Source: Gp7-AA10 sp041483175
GTDB taxonomy: Bacteria; Acidobacteriota; Thermoanaerobaculia; Gp7-AA8
NCBI GenBank assembly: GCA_041483175.1
Contig: JBGPFD010000056.1
Coordinates: 1 to 16,725, forward strand
Direction: 5' to 3'
Length of the DNA: 16,725 nt
This document shows, in pieces, positions 1 through 6,487 of this stretch. The notes beneath the pieces are model-generated. The model had not been told where the DNA came from. It made no database searches and saw nothing but the letters and a program-made list of their open reading frames with translations. Both the position numbers and the translations under genes were made by a program. Each line of letters begins with the position of its first letter. Position 1 is the stretch's first letter.

Positions 1-369
1 CGCCAGCGCGCGGACGAGCGTCACCGCGAGCGCAGACGACCCACCGAGGCCGGAGCCGCGGGGGGCGTCGGTACGGGTGGTGATGCGAATGCCGCTGAGG
101 CGGAAGTGCTCGAGCACGCGGTACATCAGCGCCGCTCGCGGATCGGCGGCCAGCTCCTGGAGCGAATCGTAGTGCTGCTCGTACTGCTGGTCGGCCAGAT
201 GGATGTCGACGCCGCTGCTGCCGCTCTCGAGGACCTCCGATTCGGCGTAGTGCGAAATGGCAACGTTCACCGTGCGCGCGCCAGGATGGAAGAGATAGAT
301 GGGCCAGAGATCGAGGGTACCGCCAGCCAGATCGGCGCGCACAGGCGCCCGCACCGTTACCTTCTTCAT
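1..369 (-). CDS. GHMP-family sugar kinase, N-terminal part (gene runs off the left edge)
   Basis: Reading the minus strand from the ATG at 367-369 gives 123 open codons to the window edge. The protein begins MKKVTVRAPVRADLAGGTLD, the usual first strand of GHMP kinases (substrate-side R-x-D-L-x-G-G motif), and reaches GSGLGGSSA near residues 107-115, the glycine/serine-rich ATP-binding loop of this superfamily. These enzymes transfer the ATP gamma-phosphate to small hydroxylated substrates such as galactose, heptose 7-phosphate or mevalonate. The N-terminus looks more like the heptose-7-phosphate kinase/galactokinase side of the family, but the substrate cannot be read from this fragment. The start lies 21 bp after the stop of the MepM-like gene, so the two are probably cotranscribed, which would fit a role in envelope sugar metabolism (inference). 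The Shine-Dalgarno is weak. The C-terminal two thirds is outside the window. Confidence 0.85.
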   Translation of the reverse strand, partial: MKKVTVRAPVRADLAGGTLDLWPIYLFHPGARTVNVAISHYAESEVLESGSSGVDIHLADQQYEQHYDSLQELAADPRAALMYRVLEHFRLSGIRITTRTDAPRGSGLGGSSALAVTLVRALA

Positions 370-390
370 GATCGGACCTGAGGCCGGTTG

Positions 391-1713
391 CTAGAAGAGT
401 GCCCGGCGTCTGGATGGTAATTCTGCCACTTGAGGGGGCCGCGCGGCGAGTTTTGGTGCGAGCCGCACGACGTTCGCGCGGAACTGTTGCAGCAGCGCCG
501 CAGAGAGCGGGCTGGAAGCGATCGATTTCAGCTTCAGCGGATCGAGCCACGTTCCGTGATCGGAGACGCGATAGTCGAGATGCGCGCCCGTCGCCAGGCC
601 CGTCGCGCCGACGTATCCGATCACCTCTCCCTGCACCACGTTCCGTCCGGCGCGAATGCCTTTCGCGAATCGCGACAGGTGCAAGTAGTAGGTATCGATT
701 CGCGACGTGTGCCGGATGCGAACGTAGTTCCCATCTCCCCCTTTGCGTCCCGCTTCGATCACCACGCCATCCGCGGTGGTCATGACCGGCGTGCCGACCG
801 GCGCGCCGTAGTCGACACCGTGATGCGGCCGGAAGCAATGGAGGATCGGGTGGTAGCGGCTCTTCGAGAACTTCGAAGTAATCCGCGTGAAGTGCAGCGG
901 TGCGCGGAGAAACTGCTTGCGCAGCGGGCTGCCGCTGCGCGCGTAGTAGCCGGCGCGCCCGTCAGGCGTTTCCTGTCGGAACGCCTCGAAGGTCTGCCCG
1001 TTGTGCATGAATCGAGCGGCGACGATCGGCCCGTATCCGACTGGATCCGCGCCGTTGAATTTCTTCCGCACGACGAGATTGAAAGAATCGCCGCGCCGCA
1101 GAGCGAAGAAATCGATGTCCCACTGGAAGATATCGACGATCTGTTGCGCGAGCTGCGGCCCTTCGCCGGTCGCCAGAAGCGCATCATAGAGCGAGCTGTC
1201 GATCTTCGCGGAGACTGTAGTTTCGATCTCCCGCGACTGCGCCGGATGCGGCACTGCCTGGAATCCGTTGATGGTGCGAAGCACATCGACCTCGCCCCAG
1301 CCGGTGATCTTCATCTCGATACTGTCCACACGGCCCGTGGCATCGTGATGAAAGCGGACGAGGTTCCCCGGCTGCAACCTCAGCAGGTCGAGGCTGCGCG
1401 CAACTTCGTGCGTCACCAGCGCCGCCTCGGCGCGGTCGAGGCCGCCGTCTGTCAACACGGAAGCGAGCGTGTCGCCCTGCTCGACGGTCAGCACGATCGC
1501 GTGTTCTGGGAGGGTGGCAAATCGCATGGCGGCGAGATCGGTGTATCGAAGTTGCGGCCGGGCAAGGAACCGCGCCGGCTCGAGGATCGGCGCGGCAGCA
1601 TTGACGACCGCGAGAAGGAACGGGAGGGACGCCGGGAGGACGGCGGCGAAATACGCTCCCGGCCGCTTCACTCCACGATGTACTCGCTGGCCCACGCCAC
1701 GCAGTCTCATCAT
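391..1713 (-). CDS. MepM/YebA-like murein endopeptidase, M23 (LytM) family
   Basis: The 440-residue protein has the length and layout of E. coli MepM: a basic N-terminus with one hydrophobic segment at about residues 20-42 (signal anchor), an OapA/LysM-like region at about 72-125 (VEQGDTLASVL), a middle domain, and a C-terminal M23 peptidase domain at about 270-400. Family members cut peptide cross-links in peptidoglycan in the periplasm, making room for new strands. The HxxxD zinc motif is H297-HGV-D301 and a YLHLS motif carries H345. The third zinc-ligand motif, normally H-x-H, reads G-A-H378-L-D380-Y-R, with aspartate replacing the ligand histidine. It lies 36 bp after the upstream secreted-protein gene and 21 bp before the sugar kinase gene. 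Two ATGs are adjacent at the start and neither has a clear Shine-Dalgarno. The fold call is firm; zinc-dependent activity is likely but unproven because of the D380 variant. Confidence 0.88.
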   Translation of the reverse strand: MMRLRGVGQRVHRGVKRPGAYFAAVLPASLPFLLAVVNAAAPILEPARFLARPQLRYTDLAAMRFATLPEHAIVLTVEQGDTLASVLTDGGLDRAEAALVTHEVARSLDLLRLQPGNLVRFHHDATGRVDSIEMKITGWGEVDVLRTINGFQAVPHPAQSREIETTVSAKIDSSLYDALLATGEGPQLAQQIVDIFQWDIDFFALRRGDSFNLVVRKKFNGADPVGYGPIVAARFMHNGQTFEAFRQETPDGRAGYYARSGSPLRKQFLRAPLHFTRITSKFSKSRYHPILHCFRPHHGVDYGAPVGTPVMTTADGVVIEAGRKGGDGNYVRIRHTSRIDTYYLHLSRFAKGIRAGRNVVQGEVIGYVGATGLATGAHLDYRVSDHGTWLDPLKLKSIASSPLSAALLQQFRANVVRLAPKLAARPPQVAELPSRRRALF

Positions 1714-1728
1714 TCCGTCAAGGAAACG

Positions 1729-1737
1729 ATCGTATCA
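1729..1737 (-). promoter_or_regulatory. Possible extended -10 box upstream of the M23 peptidase gene
   Basis: On the minus strand the 36-bp gap before the peptidase gene contains TGATACGAT, that is a TG dinucleotide, one base, and a TACGAT hexamer. This has the form of an extended -10 element. It ends 15 nt before the ATG, which would give a very short leader. No -35 box is visible at the usual distance. The gene may simply be transcribed from the upstream gene, so this is a weak call. Confidence 0.25.
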
Positions 1738-1749
1738 CCGACCTGAACG

Positions 1750-2601
1750 TTACTGGCCGCTGCCCGACGGCTGCAGCGTGAGGATCTGCAATGGTGCTTT
1801 CTGCGAATCGTCCTTCAGCGGATCGGGCTTGTGGTAGCTCGCTGGTACGCTGAACAGATCGGCGCGAACGGCCGCGCGTGCATCGATCGACGTGATCGTC
1901 AGCTCGCGCGTCTGTGTGCGCGTCGGACGGAACACCTGCGACAATTTCGAGCCTTCCACGTTTTCCCGATGCATCGTCGTGCTGATGGTGGTCGACTGCC
2001 TGAGCGGGAAGCCCTTGATCTTGGTGTTCTCCGTGTCGACCAGTTCATCCAGCTCAGGATTGCCCGTTTTCACGGCGCCGCTGGCGAGAAAATCCTGTTC
2101 CACATCGCCCAGCGCCATCGTCACCCACTTGTCGACCGTCTCATGCACTGACTGCGTGAGCGGAATCGAGCCGAAGGCGAGCGTAATGTCGTAGTCGATC
2201 GTCAACTGGTAGTGATCGGTCGGCAGGCCGGCGATGATCAGATGGTCGTCGAGCTGCGTGACCTTCACCTTTTTCTTGCTGATGGTGATTTGCGCGGTCC
2301 CGATCGCCGAGGCGACGCCGGCCGCGTTGACTTCGACATACGTCTTTTTCGCTGGATCGACGAAGGTCAGCGTCCGGTTGCCATTCACGGTAAAGACGTA
2401 GGATCCGGTCGGAAACTCATTGCCGGAAAGGAAATCGACCCGCGACCGATCGCCGTCGATGACCCCTCGGCCGGTCATGTCGGTCCCCGGCATCGATTCC
2501 AGATCTGAATGGGTGGTTTGCCGGAACTCGTATTGAACGGCTCCGTACACACCCTGCCCAACCGCCACCAGGAGCGTAATCACCAGCAACACCCGTCTCA
2601 T
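1750..2601 (-). CDS. Secreted protein of unknown function, DUF4412-like
   Basis: The 283-residue protein starts with MRRVLLVITLLVAVGQGVYG, a clear Sec signal peptide with probable cleavage near residue 20. I chose the ATG at 2599-2601 because AGAGG lies about 8 nt upstream and the signal peptide starts there; an in-frame ATG 30 nt further upstream would only add a polar tail and remove that logic. The mature part is beta-rich: a segment about the sample being coloured by stored values (YVFTVNGNRTLTFVDPAKKTYVEV) followed by an I-x-G-L-x-T-x-H-Y segment. That order (printed value, 'cannot be changed' constant, then a 'modified by' motif) resembles DUF4412-type periplasmic proteins, a tentative resemblance made from memory. 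There is no lipobox, metal motif or catalytic motif. It heads the minus-strand run with the M23 peptidase, so an envelope role is plausible, but function is unknown. Confidence 0.75.
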   Translation of the reverse strand: MRRVLLVITLLVAVGQGVYGAVQYEFRQTTHSDLESMPGTDMTGRGVIDGDRSRVDFLSGNEFPTGSYVFTVNGNRTLTFVDPAKKTYVEVNAAGVASAIGTAQITISKKKVKVTQLDDHLIIAGLPTDHYQLTIDYDITLAFGSIPLTQSVHETVDKWVTMALGDVEQDFLASGAVKTGNPELDELVDTENTKIKGFPLRQSTTISTTMHRENVEGSKLSQVFRPTRTQTRELTITSIDARAAVRADLFSVPASYHKPDPLKDDSQKAPLQILTLQPSGSGQ

Positions 2602-2622
2602 AAATAACCTCTGTTTACACTG

Positions 2623-2628
2623 AGTATA
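2623..2628 (-). promoter_or_regulatory. Possible -10 box for the secreted-protein gene
   Basis: The minus strand reads TATACT, five of six matches to the sigma-70 -10 consensus, 21 nt before the chosen ATG and upstream of the AGAGG ribosome binding site. No convincing -35 hexamer is present 16-18 bp further upstream. The 75-bp divergent gap to lolA must hold promoters for both directions, which supports the call only indirectly. Confidence 0.35.
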
Positions 2629-2676
2629 CAACGCTCATCCGGAAATAGGCTCCGGGGGTACGACGTTGGGCCACCC

Positions 2677-3360
2677 ATGTCCCGTTTCAGGATGTTGCTG
2701 GTGGCCGCTGTCTGTGCCGCCACCGTGGCGCTGCCGCTGCTCGCCGCGCGCAAGATCGATCCGAATTCGCTCGACGAAGTGGTCCGGCGCGTTCAGGAGC
2801 AGCAGAAAAAGACCAACACGCTGGAGGCCGATTTCCGTCAGGAGAAAACGCTCGCTCTCCTGGCGAAGCCGGAGGTTTCCACGGGGCACTTCACCTTTTC
2901 CAGGCCGAACAACGTGCTATGGCGCTACGACGCGCCGAAACGCGTCGATATGCTGATCGCCAACGGCGTGCTGACCACGTACTACCTCGACCTGAACAAA
3001 GCCGAGCAGATCGAGATCAGGCGCTATCAGGATCGGATCTTCAAGTACATGGGAGCGAGCGGCGCGCTCGATGATCTGGCCGCCTACTTCGACTTCACGT
3101 TCACCAACCGCGCCGACGAGCCGTATTACGTTCTCGATCTCAAGCCGAAGAGTAAGGGAATCGCCCGGCGCGTGCGTCACATCACGATCCGGATCGACAA
3201 GAAAAGCTACCTGACGACGAAGTTCGAGTACACCGAAGGCGACGGAGACGTCACACGGTACGAGTTTACGCATGTGCGCGTGAACCAGCCCATCGAGCAG
3301 GGGCGCTTCACGCTGAACCTCCCGCCGAGCGTGAAACTCGAGCAAATGAAATTGCAATGA
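2677..3360 (+). CDS. lolA: LolA-family periplasmic lipoprotein carrier
   Basis: The 227-residue protein has a signal peptide (MSRFRMLLVAAVCAATVA, cleavage near residue 24), then a LolA-type domain. Visible family features are the N-terminal helix leading into T-L-E-A-D-F-R-Q-E-K (about residues 47-56), G-H-F-T-F-S-R-P-N-N-V-L-W-R-Y (about 72-86, matching the family's G-x-F/L-x-x-x-R-P-x-x-x-R/W-W segment), and a C-terminal half of alternating strands. LolA accepts lipoproteins released from the inner membrane by the LolCDE transporter and carries them across the periplasm. No lolB is visible. A second in-frame ATG at 2692 would still keep a signal peptide; neither start has a clear Shine-Dalgarno. 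It is 31 bp upstream of tgt and on the same strand, so it may lead the tgt-yajC-secDF transcript, which would group lipoprotein transport with protein export. Confidence 0.85.
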   Translation: MSRFRMLLVAAVCAATVALPLLAARKIDPNSLDEVVRRVQEQQKKTNTLEADFRQEKTLALLAKPEVSTGHFTFSRPNNVLWRYDAPKRVDMLIANGVLTTYYLDLNKAEQIEIRRYQDRIFKYMGASGALDDLAAYFDFTFTNRADEPYYVLDLKPKSKGIARRVRHITIRIDKKSYLTTKFEYTEGDGDVTRYEFTHVRVNQPIEQGRFTLNLPPSVKLEQMKLQ

Positions 3361-3395
3361 GCAGTCCTGAGTGCTAAGTGCCGAGTCCGGAGTGG
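3361..3395 (+). repeat. Degenerate heptad tandem repeat at the lolA/tgt junction (left arm of a split inverted pair)
   Basis: Five consecutive 7-bp units fill 3361-3395, each carrying an RAGT core (AGT conserved in all five units), with unit consensus close to GAGTSCN. They start at the base after the lolA stop and include both candidate GTG starts of tgt. The reverse complement of the array inside tgt (3550-3584) aligns with it over 34 positions with 26 identities, so the two are inverted copies 154 bp apart. Confidence 0.75.
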
Positions 3396-4555
3396 CGGAG
3401 CACTTTACGTTCGAACTTCTGAAGGTGGACGGCCCGGCGCGATTGGGCCGCTTTCACACGTTTCACGGTGTCGTCAACACGCCCGTATTCATGCCGGTCG
3501 GCACTCTCGCGTCAGTCAAGGCGATGACCACTGATCAACTCCGCCACCTCACACTCGGGACTCACAACTCAGGACTCAGGACTCCGGAAATCCTCCTCTG
3601 CAACACGTATCACCTCATGCTCCGTCCGGGGATCGATCTGCTGGAGCGTTTGGGCGGAGTGCAGCGCTTCATGGGATGGGATGGGGCGGTGCTGTCGGAT
3701 TCCGGTGGATTTCAGGTCTTCTCCCTTGCATCCATCCGCAACGTCAAGGAAGAAGGAGTGGAGTTCCGCAGCCACCTCGACGGATCACTGCATTTTCTTT
3801 CGCCGGAGAAATCGGTCGAAATCCAGACGCGCATGGGCGTCGACATCGCCATGGCCTTCGACGAGTGCCCCTCCTACGGCCTGTCCCATGCGGACGTCGA
3901 ACGCTCGATGGAGCTGACGCACCGTTGGGCGCGCCGGTCGCTCGCCGCGCGGCCGGCTGAAGCCGGCCGGCACACTCCTGCTCTTTTCGGCATCGTGCAG
4001 GGGGGTGTGTATCCCGATCTGCGCAAGCGGAGTGTGGAAGAGATCGGATCGATGGACTTCGACGGCGTGGCCATCGGCGGGGTGTCGGTGGGCGAGCCGA
4101 AGGAGGAGATGTTCGAGGTGATCTGCTCGACCGCACCGCTGATGCCAGGCGACAAACCGCGGTACCTGATGGGCGTCGGCACGCCGGAGGATCTTCTCGA
4201 CTCCGTGGCCGCCGGCATCGACATGTTTGACTGCGTCATGCCGACGCGCAACGCGCGCAACGGCTCGCTGTTCACCAGCGGAGGGAAGATCGCCATCAAG
4301 AATGCGCAGTACGCCGATGACCCGCGGCCTCTGGACGGCGAATGCGGCTGCGTCACCTGCCGCACGGTTTCCCGTGCCTACCTGCGGCACCTCTTCGTCG
4401 GCGGCGAGATCGCCGGCCTGGTTTACAACACGATCCATAACGTTTTCTTTTATCTTGACTTGATGGCCAAGGTTCGGCAGGCTATTGCGTCCAATTCGTT
4501 CGCGACATTTCGCGAAGCCTGCCTTGCGCGGTTGACTCGGGAACGCGAATCATGA
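3392..4555 (+). CDS. tgt: tRNA-guanine transglycosylase (queuine tRNA-ribosyltransferase)
   Basis: The enzyme swaps G34 of tRNAs with GUN anticodons for the queuosine precursor preQ1. Numbering from the GTG at 3392: S-D103-S-G-G-F-Q (active-site aspartate), D280 in DMFDCVMPTRNARNG (nucleophile), and zinc ligands C318, C320, C323 and H349 are all present, so the enzyme should be active. A GTG at 3371 is also in frame, but its extra residues are just translated heptad repeat; alignment to E. coli Tgt (MKFEL..) favours 3392. No clear Shine-Dalgarno for either. Two in-frame foreign-looking segments stand out: L53-P65, translated heptad repeat, making the loop before the CNTYHL strand about 10 residues longer than in E. 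coli (from memory), and R187-R193 (RPAEAGR), translated from a perfect palindrome. yajC overlaps the stop codon, followed by secD and secF, a common operon order. Confidence 0.95.
   Translation: MAEHFTFELLKVDGPARLGRFHTFHGVVNTPVFMPVGTLASVKAMTTDQLRHLTLGTHNSGLRTPEILLCNTYHLMLRPGIDLLERLGGVQRFMGWDGAVLSDSGGFQVFSLASIRNVKEEGVEFRSHLDGSLHFLSPEKSVEIQTRMGVDIAMAFDECPSYGLSHADVERSMELTHRWARRSLAARPAEAGRHTPALFGIVQGGVYPDLRKRSVEEIGSMDFDGVAIGGVSVGEPKEEMFEVICSTAPLMPGDKPRYLMGVGTPEDLLDSVAAGIDMFDCVMPTRNARNGSLFTSGGKIAIKNAQYADDPRPLDGECGCVTCRTVSRAYLRHLFVGGEIAGLVYNTIHNVFFYLDLMAKVRQAIASNSFATFREACLARLTRERES
3550..3584 (-). repeat. Heptad tandem repeat inside the tgt coding sequence (right arm)
   Basis: Five 7-bp units, all ending in ACTC on the plus strand (unit consensus NRGACTC with one ACA start), lie in the tgt reading frame and encode LTLGTHNSGLRTP. 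Read on the minus strand the units are GAGT-x-x-x, the same core as the array at 3361-3395. The first bases of the two arrays are 189 bp apart, a multiple of 7. Confidence 0.8.
3950..3969. repeat. REP-like palindrome inside tgt
   Basis: A perfect 9-bp stem (CGGCCGGCT with AGCCGGCCG) surrounds a 2-nt GA loop. Codons in frame give RPAEAGR in a loop between two conserved Tgt segments (RWARRS and ALFGIVQGG). The CCGGCT/AGCCGG stem core is the same as in the REP-like elements at 10121 and 12229, so this is probably a related element that became coding sequence. One hairpin rather than two, and a different loop, make the family assignment tentative. Confidence 0.5.
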
Positions 4556-4869
4556 ATACCCTCACTCTGCTTCTTCAGGCCGGTGGCAACTCGACCGCCG
4601 CGTTCCTGATCAACATGCTGCCGATCGCGGCGATCTTTGCCGTGTTTTACTTCCTGGTGATCGCCCCGGCCAACAAGCAGAAGCGCAAGACGCAGGAAAT
4701 GCTCACCTCGCTGAAGAAGGGCGACCGGGTGGTCACCTCCGGCGGGATTTACGGGACCATTCAAGGTGTTGAGGCGGACGTCGTTTACCTGAAGATTGCC
4801 GAGAACGTGAAAGTGAAGGTCGCGCGTTCGGCGGTTACAGGGGTCATTACGGGAGAGGCGGCCGAGTAG
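4552..4869 (+). CDS. yajC: YajC, Sec translocon accessory subunit
   Basis: The 105-residue protein has a short N-terminal periplasmic segment, one transmembrane helix at about residues 18-40 (NMLPIAAIFAVFYFLVIAP), then the family signature around N-K-Q-K-R-K-T-Q-E-M-L-T-S-L-K-K-G-D-R-V-V-T-S-G-G-I-Y-G, and a small beta domain. YajC binds SecDF and the SecYEG channel in the inner membrane and supports proton-driven protein export. Its ATG overlaps the tgt stop codon in an ATGA arrangement, implying translational coupling, and secD follows 34 bp later. Length and motif are normal for the family. Confidence 0.96.
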   Translation: MNTLTLLLQAGGNSTAAFLINMLPIAAIFAVFYFLVIAPANKQKRKTQEMLTSLKKGDRVVTSGGIYGTIQGVEADVVYLKIAENVKVKVARSAVTGVITGEAAE

Positions 4870-4893
4870 CGGTCGTCAGCCCGATCATCTCCT

Positions 4894-4898
4894 GGAGG
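4894..4898 (+). promoter_or_regulatory. Ribosome binding site that fixes the TTG start of secD
   Basis: GGAGG, within TGGAGGA, ends 5 nt before the TTG at 4904. This near-perfect Shine-Dalgarno is the main reason to accept a TTG start; there is no better ATG or GTG nearby and the first residues (NRSLWWKVILILAV) lead directly into the first membrane helix. Confidence 0.8.
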
Positions 4899-4903
4899 AA
4901 ATC

Positions 4904-6472
4904 TTGAACCGAAGTCTGTGGTGGAAGGTCATTCTGATTCTCGCCGTGCTGGTGGCGTTCACCGCGGCGATCATCCCGACGTCGAACAACCCTGAGCCCA
5001 TCCGTCGCGGCCTTGATCTCAAAGGTGGCACGCACCTGGTCATGCGCATCAACGTCGGCGATGCCCTGCGCCTGGAAGTCGATCAGGGCATGGAGGCACT
5101 CAAGAATCAGTCCGGCAAGAACAGCCTGCCGATGCCGACGACGCGCCGGATCAGCGATAACTCGTTCGTTGCCGCTCCCCCGGCGGGAATCACCACCGCC
5201 GAATACGAGCGGATCGCCAAAGACTACCTGCCGTCGTTCGAAATGAGCCGCACGCCGGAAGGGACGCTGCTGTTCAAGATGAAAGGACCCTCGGTTGCGG
5301 CGATCGAGCGCGACACCATCGATCACACCGTGGAGACGATCCGCAACCGCGTTGACGCGCTCGGTGTTACCGAGCCGATCATCGCTCCGGAGAGCGGCAA
5401 CCGCATCGTCATCCAGCTTCCCGGCGTCGACGATCCGGCGCGCGTGAAAGACATCATCAAGACCACGGCGCAGTTGCAGTTTCGCCTGGTGGAAGGAAAT
5501 CCCGGGCCCGATGTCAAGACTGCACTCGATGGCGTCGCGCCGACCATGAAGAACGACGTCGACATCCTTCCCGGGACGCGGGAGGATGAGTTAGGCCGTG
5601 CGGCCGGAACGGAGTTCTACGCCGTCCGCAAGACGATCCCGGTGACGGGAACGGATCTCAAGAACGCCCGCGTGCAGAAGGGACGCCTCGGCGAGCCGAA
5701 CGTCGGCTTCTCGCTGACTCCCGACGGCGGGCGCAAATTCGGCGATCTGACCGGCGCCAACGTCGGCCGCCGGCTGGCCATCGTGCTCGATAACAAGGTC
5801 GTTTCCGCGCCTCGCATCAACAGCCGCATCGACGATCAGGGCGTGATCGAAGGAAGCTTCACCACGCAGCAGGCCGCTGACCTCGCGCTGGTCCTGCGCA
5901 GCGGTTCGCTGCCGGCTTCGCTCACCACGATGGAGGAACGGACCGTCGGGCCGTCGCTCGGCCGCGACTCGATTCACCAGGGTGTGCTGGCCTCGCTGAT
6001 CGGCTTCATCACTCTGATCCTGGCCGTGCTTCTCTACTACAAAGGTGCCGGCATCAACGCCGTTCTGGCCCTGTTTCTGAACCTGGTGATCATTCTGGGC
6101 ATGCTGGCCATCTTCAAGGCCACGCTGACGCTGCCTGGCATCGCCGGCATCATCCTGACGCTGGGCATGGCCATCGACTCCAACGTGCTGGTCTTCGAGC
6201 GCATCCGCGAAGAGCGGCGCGAGGGAAAGACCGTCCGTGCGGCCATCGAGAACGGCTTCTCGCGCGCCTTCGGAACCATCATCGACACGCACATGACCAC
6301 CATTATCTCGGCGCTCTTTCTCTTCCAGTTCGGCACCGGGCCGATCAAGGGATTCGCCGTGACGCTGCTCATCGGCCTCTTCGCCTCGGTTTTTACTGCG
6401 TTCTTCGTATCGAGAGTCATCTTCGACTTCTGGTACAAACCGCAGGACCGGCCGCAGGAGATCAGCATCTAA
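4904..6472 (+). CDS. secD: Protein translocase subunit SecD
   Basis: The 522-residue inner-membrane protein starts with a membrane helix (about residues 8-25), then R-R-G-L-D-L-K-G-G-T-H (about 34-45), the SecD signature. A large periplasmic domain follows to about residue 350, including VETIRNRVDALGVTEP and LPGV. Five membrane helices close the protein, with A-I-D-S-N-V-L-V-F-E-R-I-R-E-E at about 423-437, the conserved charged/polar helix segment implicated in proton coupling. SecD with SecF pulls exported proteins through the SecYEG channel using the proton gradient. Start is TTG with a strong Shine-Dalgarno. secF begins 15 bp downstream. Confidence 0.97.
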   Translation: MNRSLWWKVILILAVLVAFTAAIIPTSNNPEPIRRGLDLKGGTHLVMRINVGDALRLEVDQGMEALKNQSGKNSLPMPTTRRISDNSFVAAPPAGITTAEYERIAKDYLPSFEMSRTPEGTLLFKMKGPSVAAIERDTIDHTVETIRNRVDALGVTEPIIAPESGNRIVIQLPGVDDPARVKDIIKTTAQLQFRLVEGNPGPDVKTALDGVAPTMKNDVDILPGTREDELGRAAGTEFYAVRKTIPVTGTDLKNARVQKGRLGEPNVGFSLTPDGGRKFGDLTGANVGRRLAIVLDNKVVSAPRINSRIDDQGVIEGSFTTQQAADLALVLRSGSLPASLTTMEERTVGPSLGRDSIHQGVLASLIGFITLILAVLLYYKGAGINAVLALFLNLVIILGMLAIFKATLTLPGIAGIILTLGMAIDSNVLVFERIREERREGKTVRAAIENGFSRAFGTIIDTHMTTIISALFLFQFGTGPIKGFAVTLLIGLFASVFTAFFVSRVIFDFWYKPQDRPQEISI

Positions 6473-6487
6473 TGACGAGGACAACCC

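Noticed and set aside
430..1746. Long open reading frame on the plus strand opposite the M23 peptidase gene (438 codons), and similar ones opposite secD/secF (5591-7231), maeB (8023-10149) and glmS (12440-14221)
   Set aside because: They lie opposite well-supported genes, have arginine/histidine/aspartate-rich low-complexity composition, no family motifs, and are expected from GC-rich third codon positions on the coding strand.
3371..3391. Seven-residue N-terminal extension of Tgt from the GTG at 3371
   Set aside because: It is translated heptad repeat with no counterpart in E. coli Tgt; cannot be fully excluded because neither start has a Shine-Dalgarno.
3392..4555. tgt as a pseudogene because of two intrusions
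   Set aside because: The frame is intact, both aspartates and all four zinc ligands are present, and both intrusions lie in loops.
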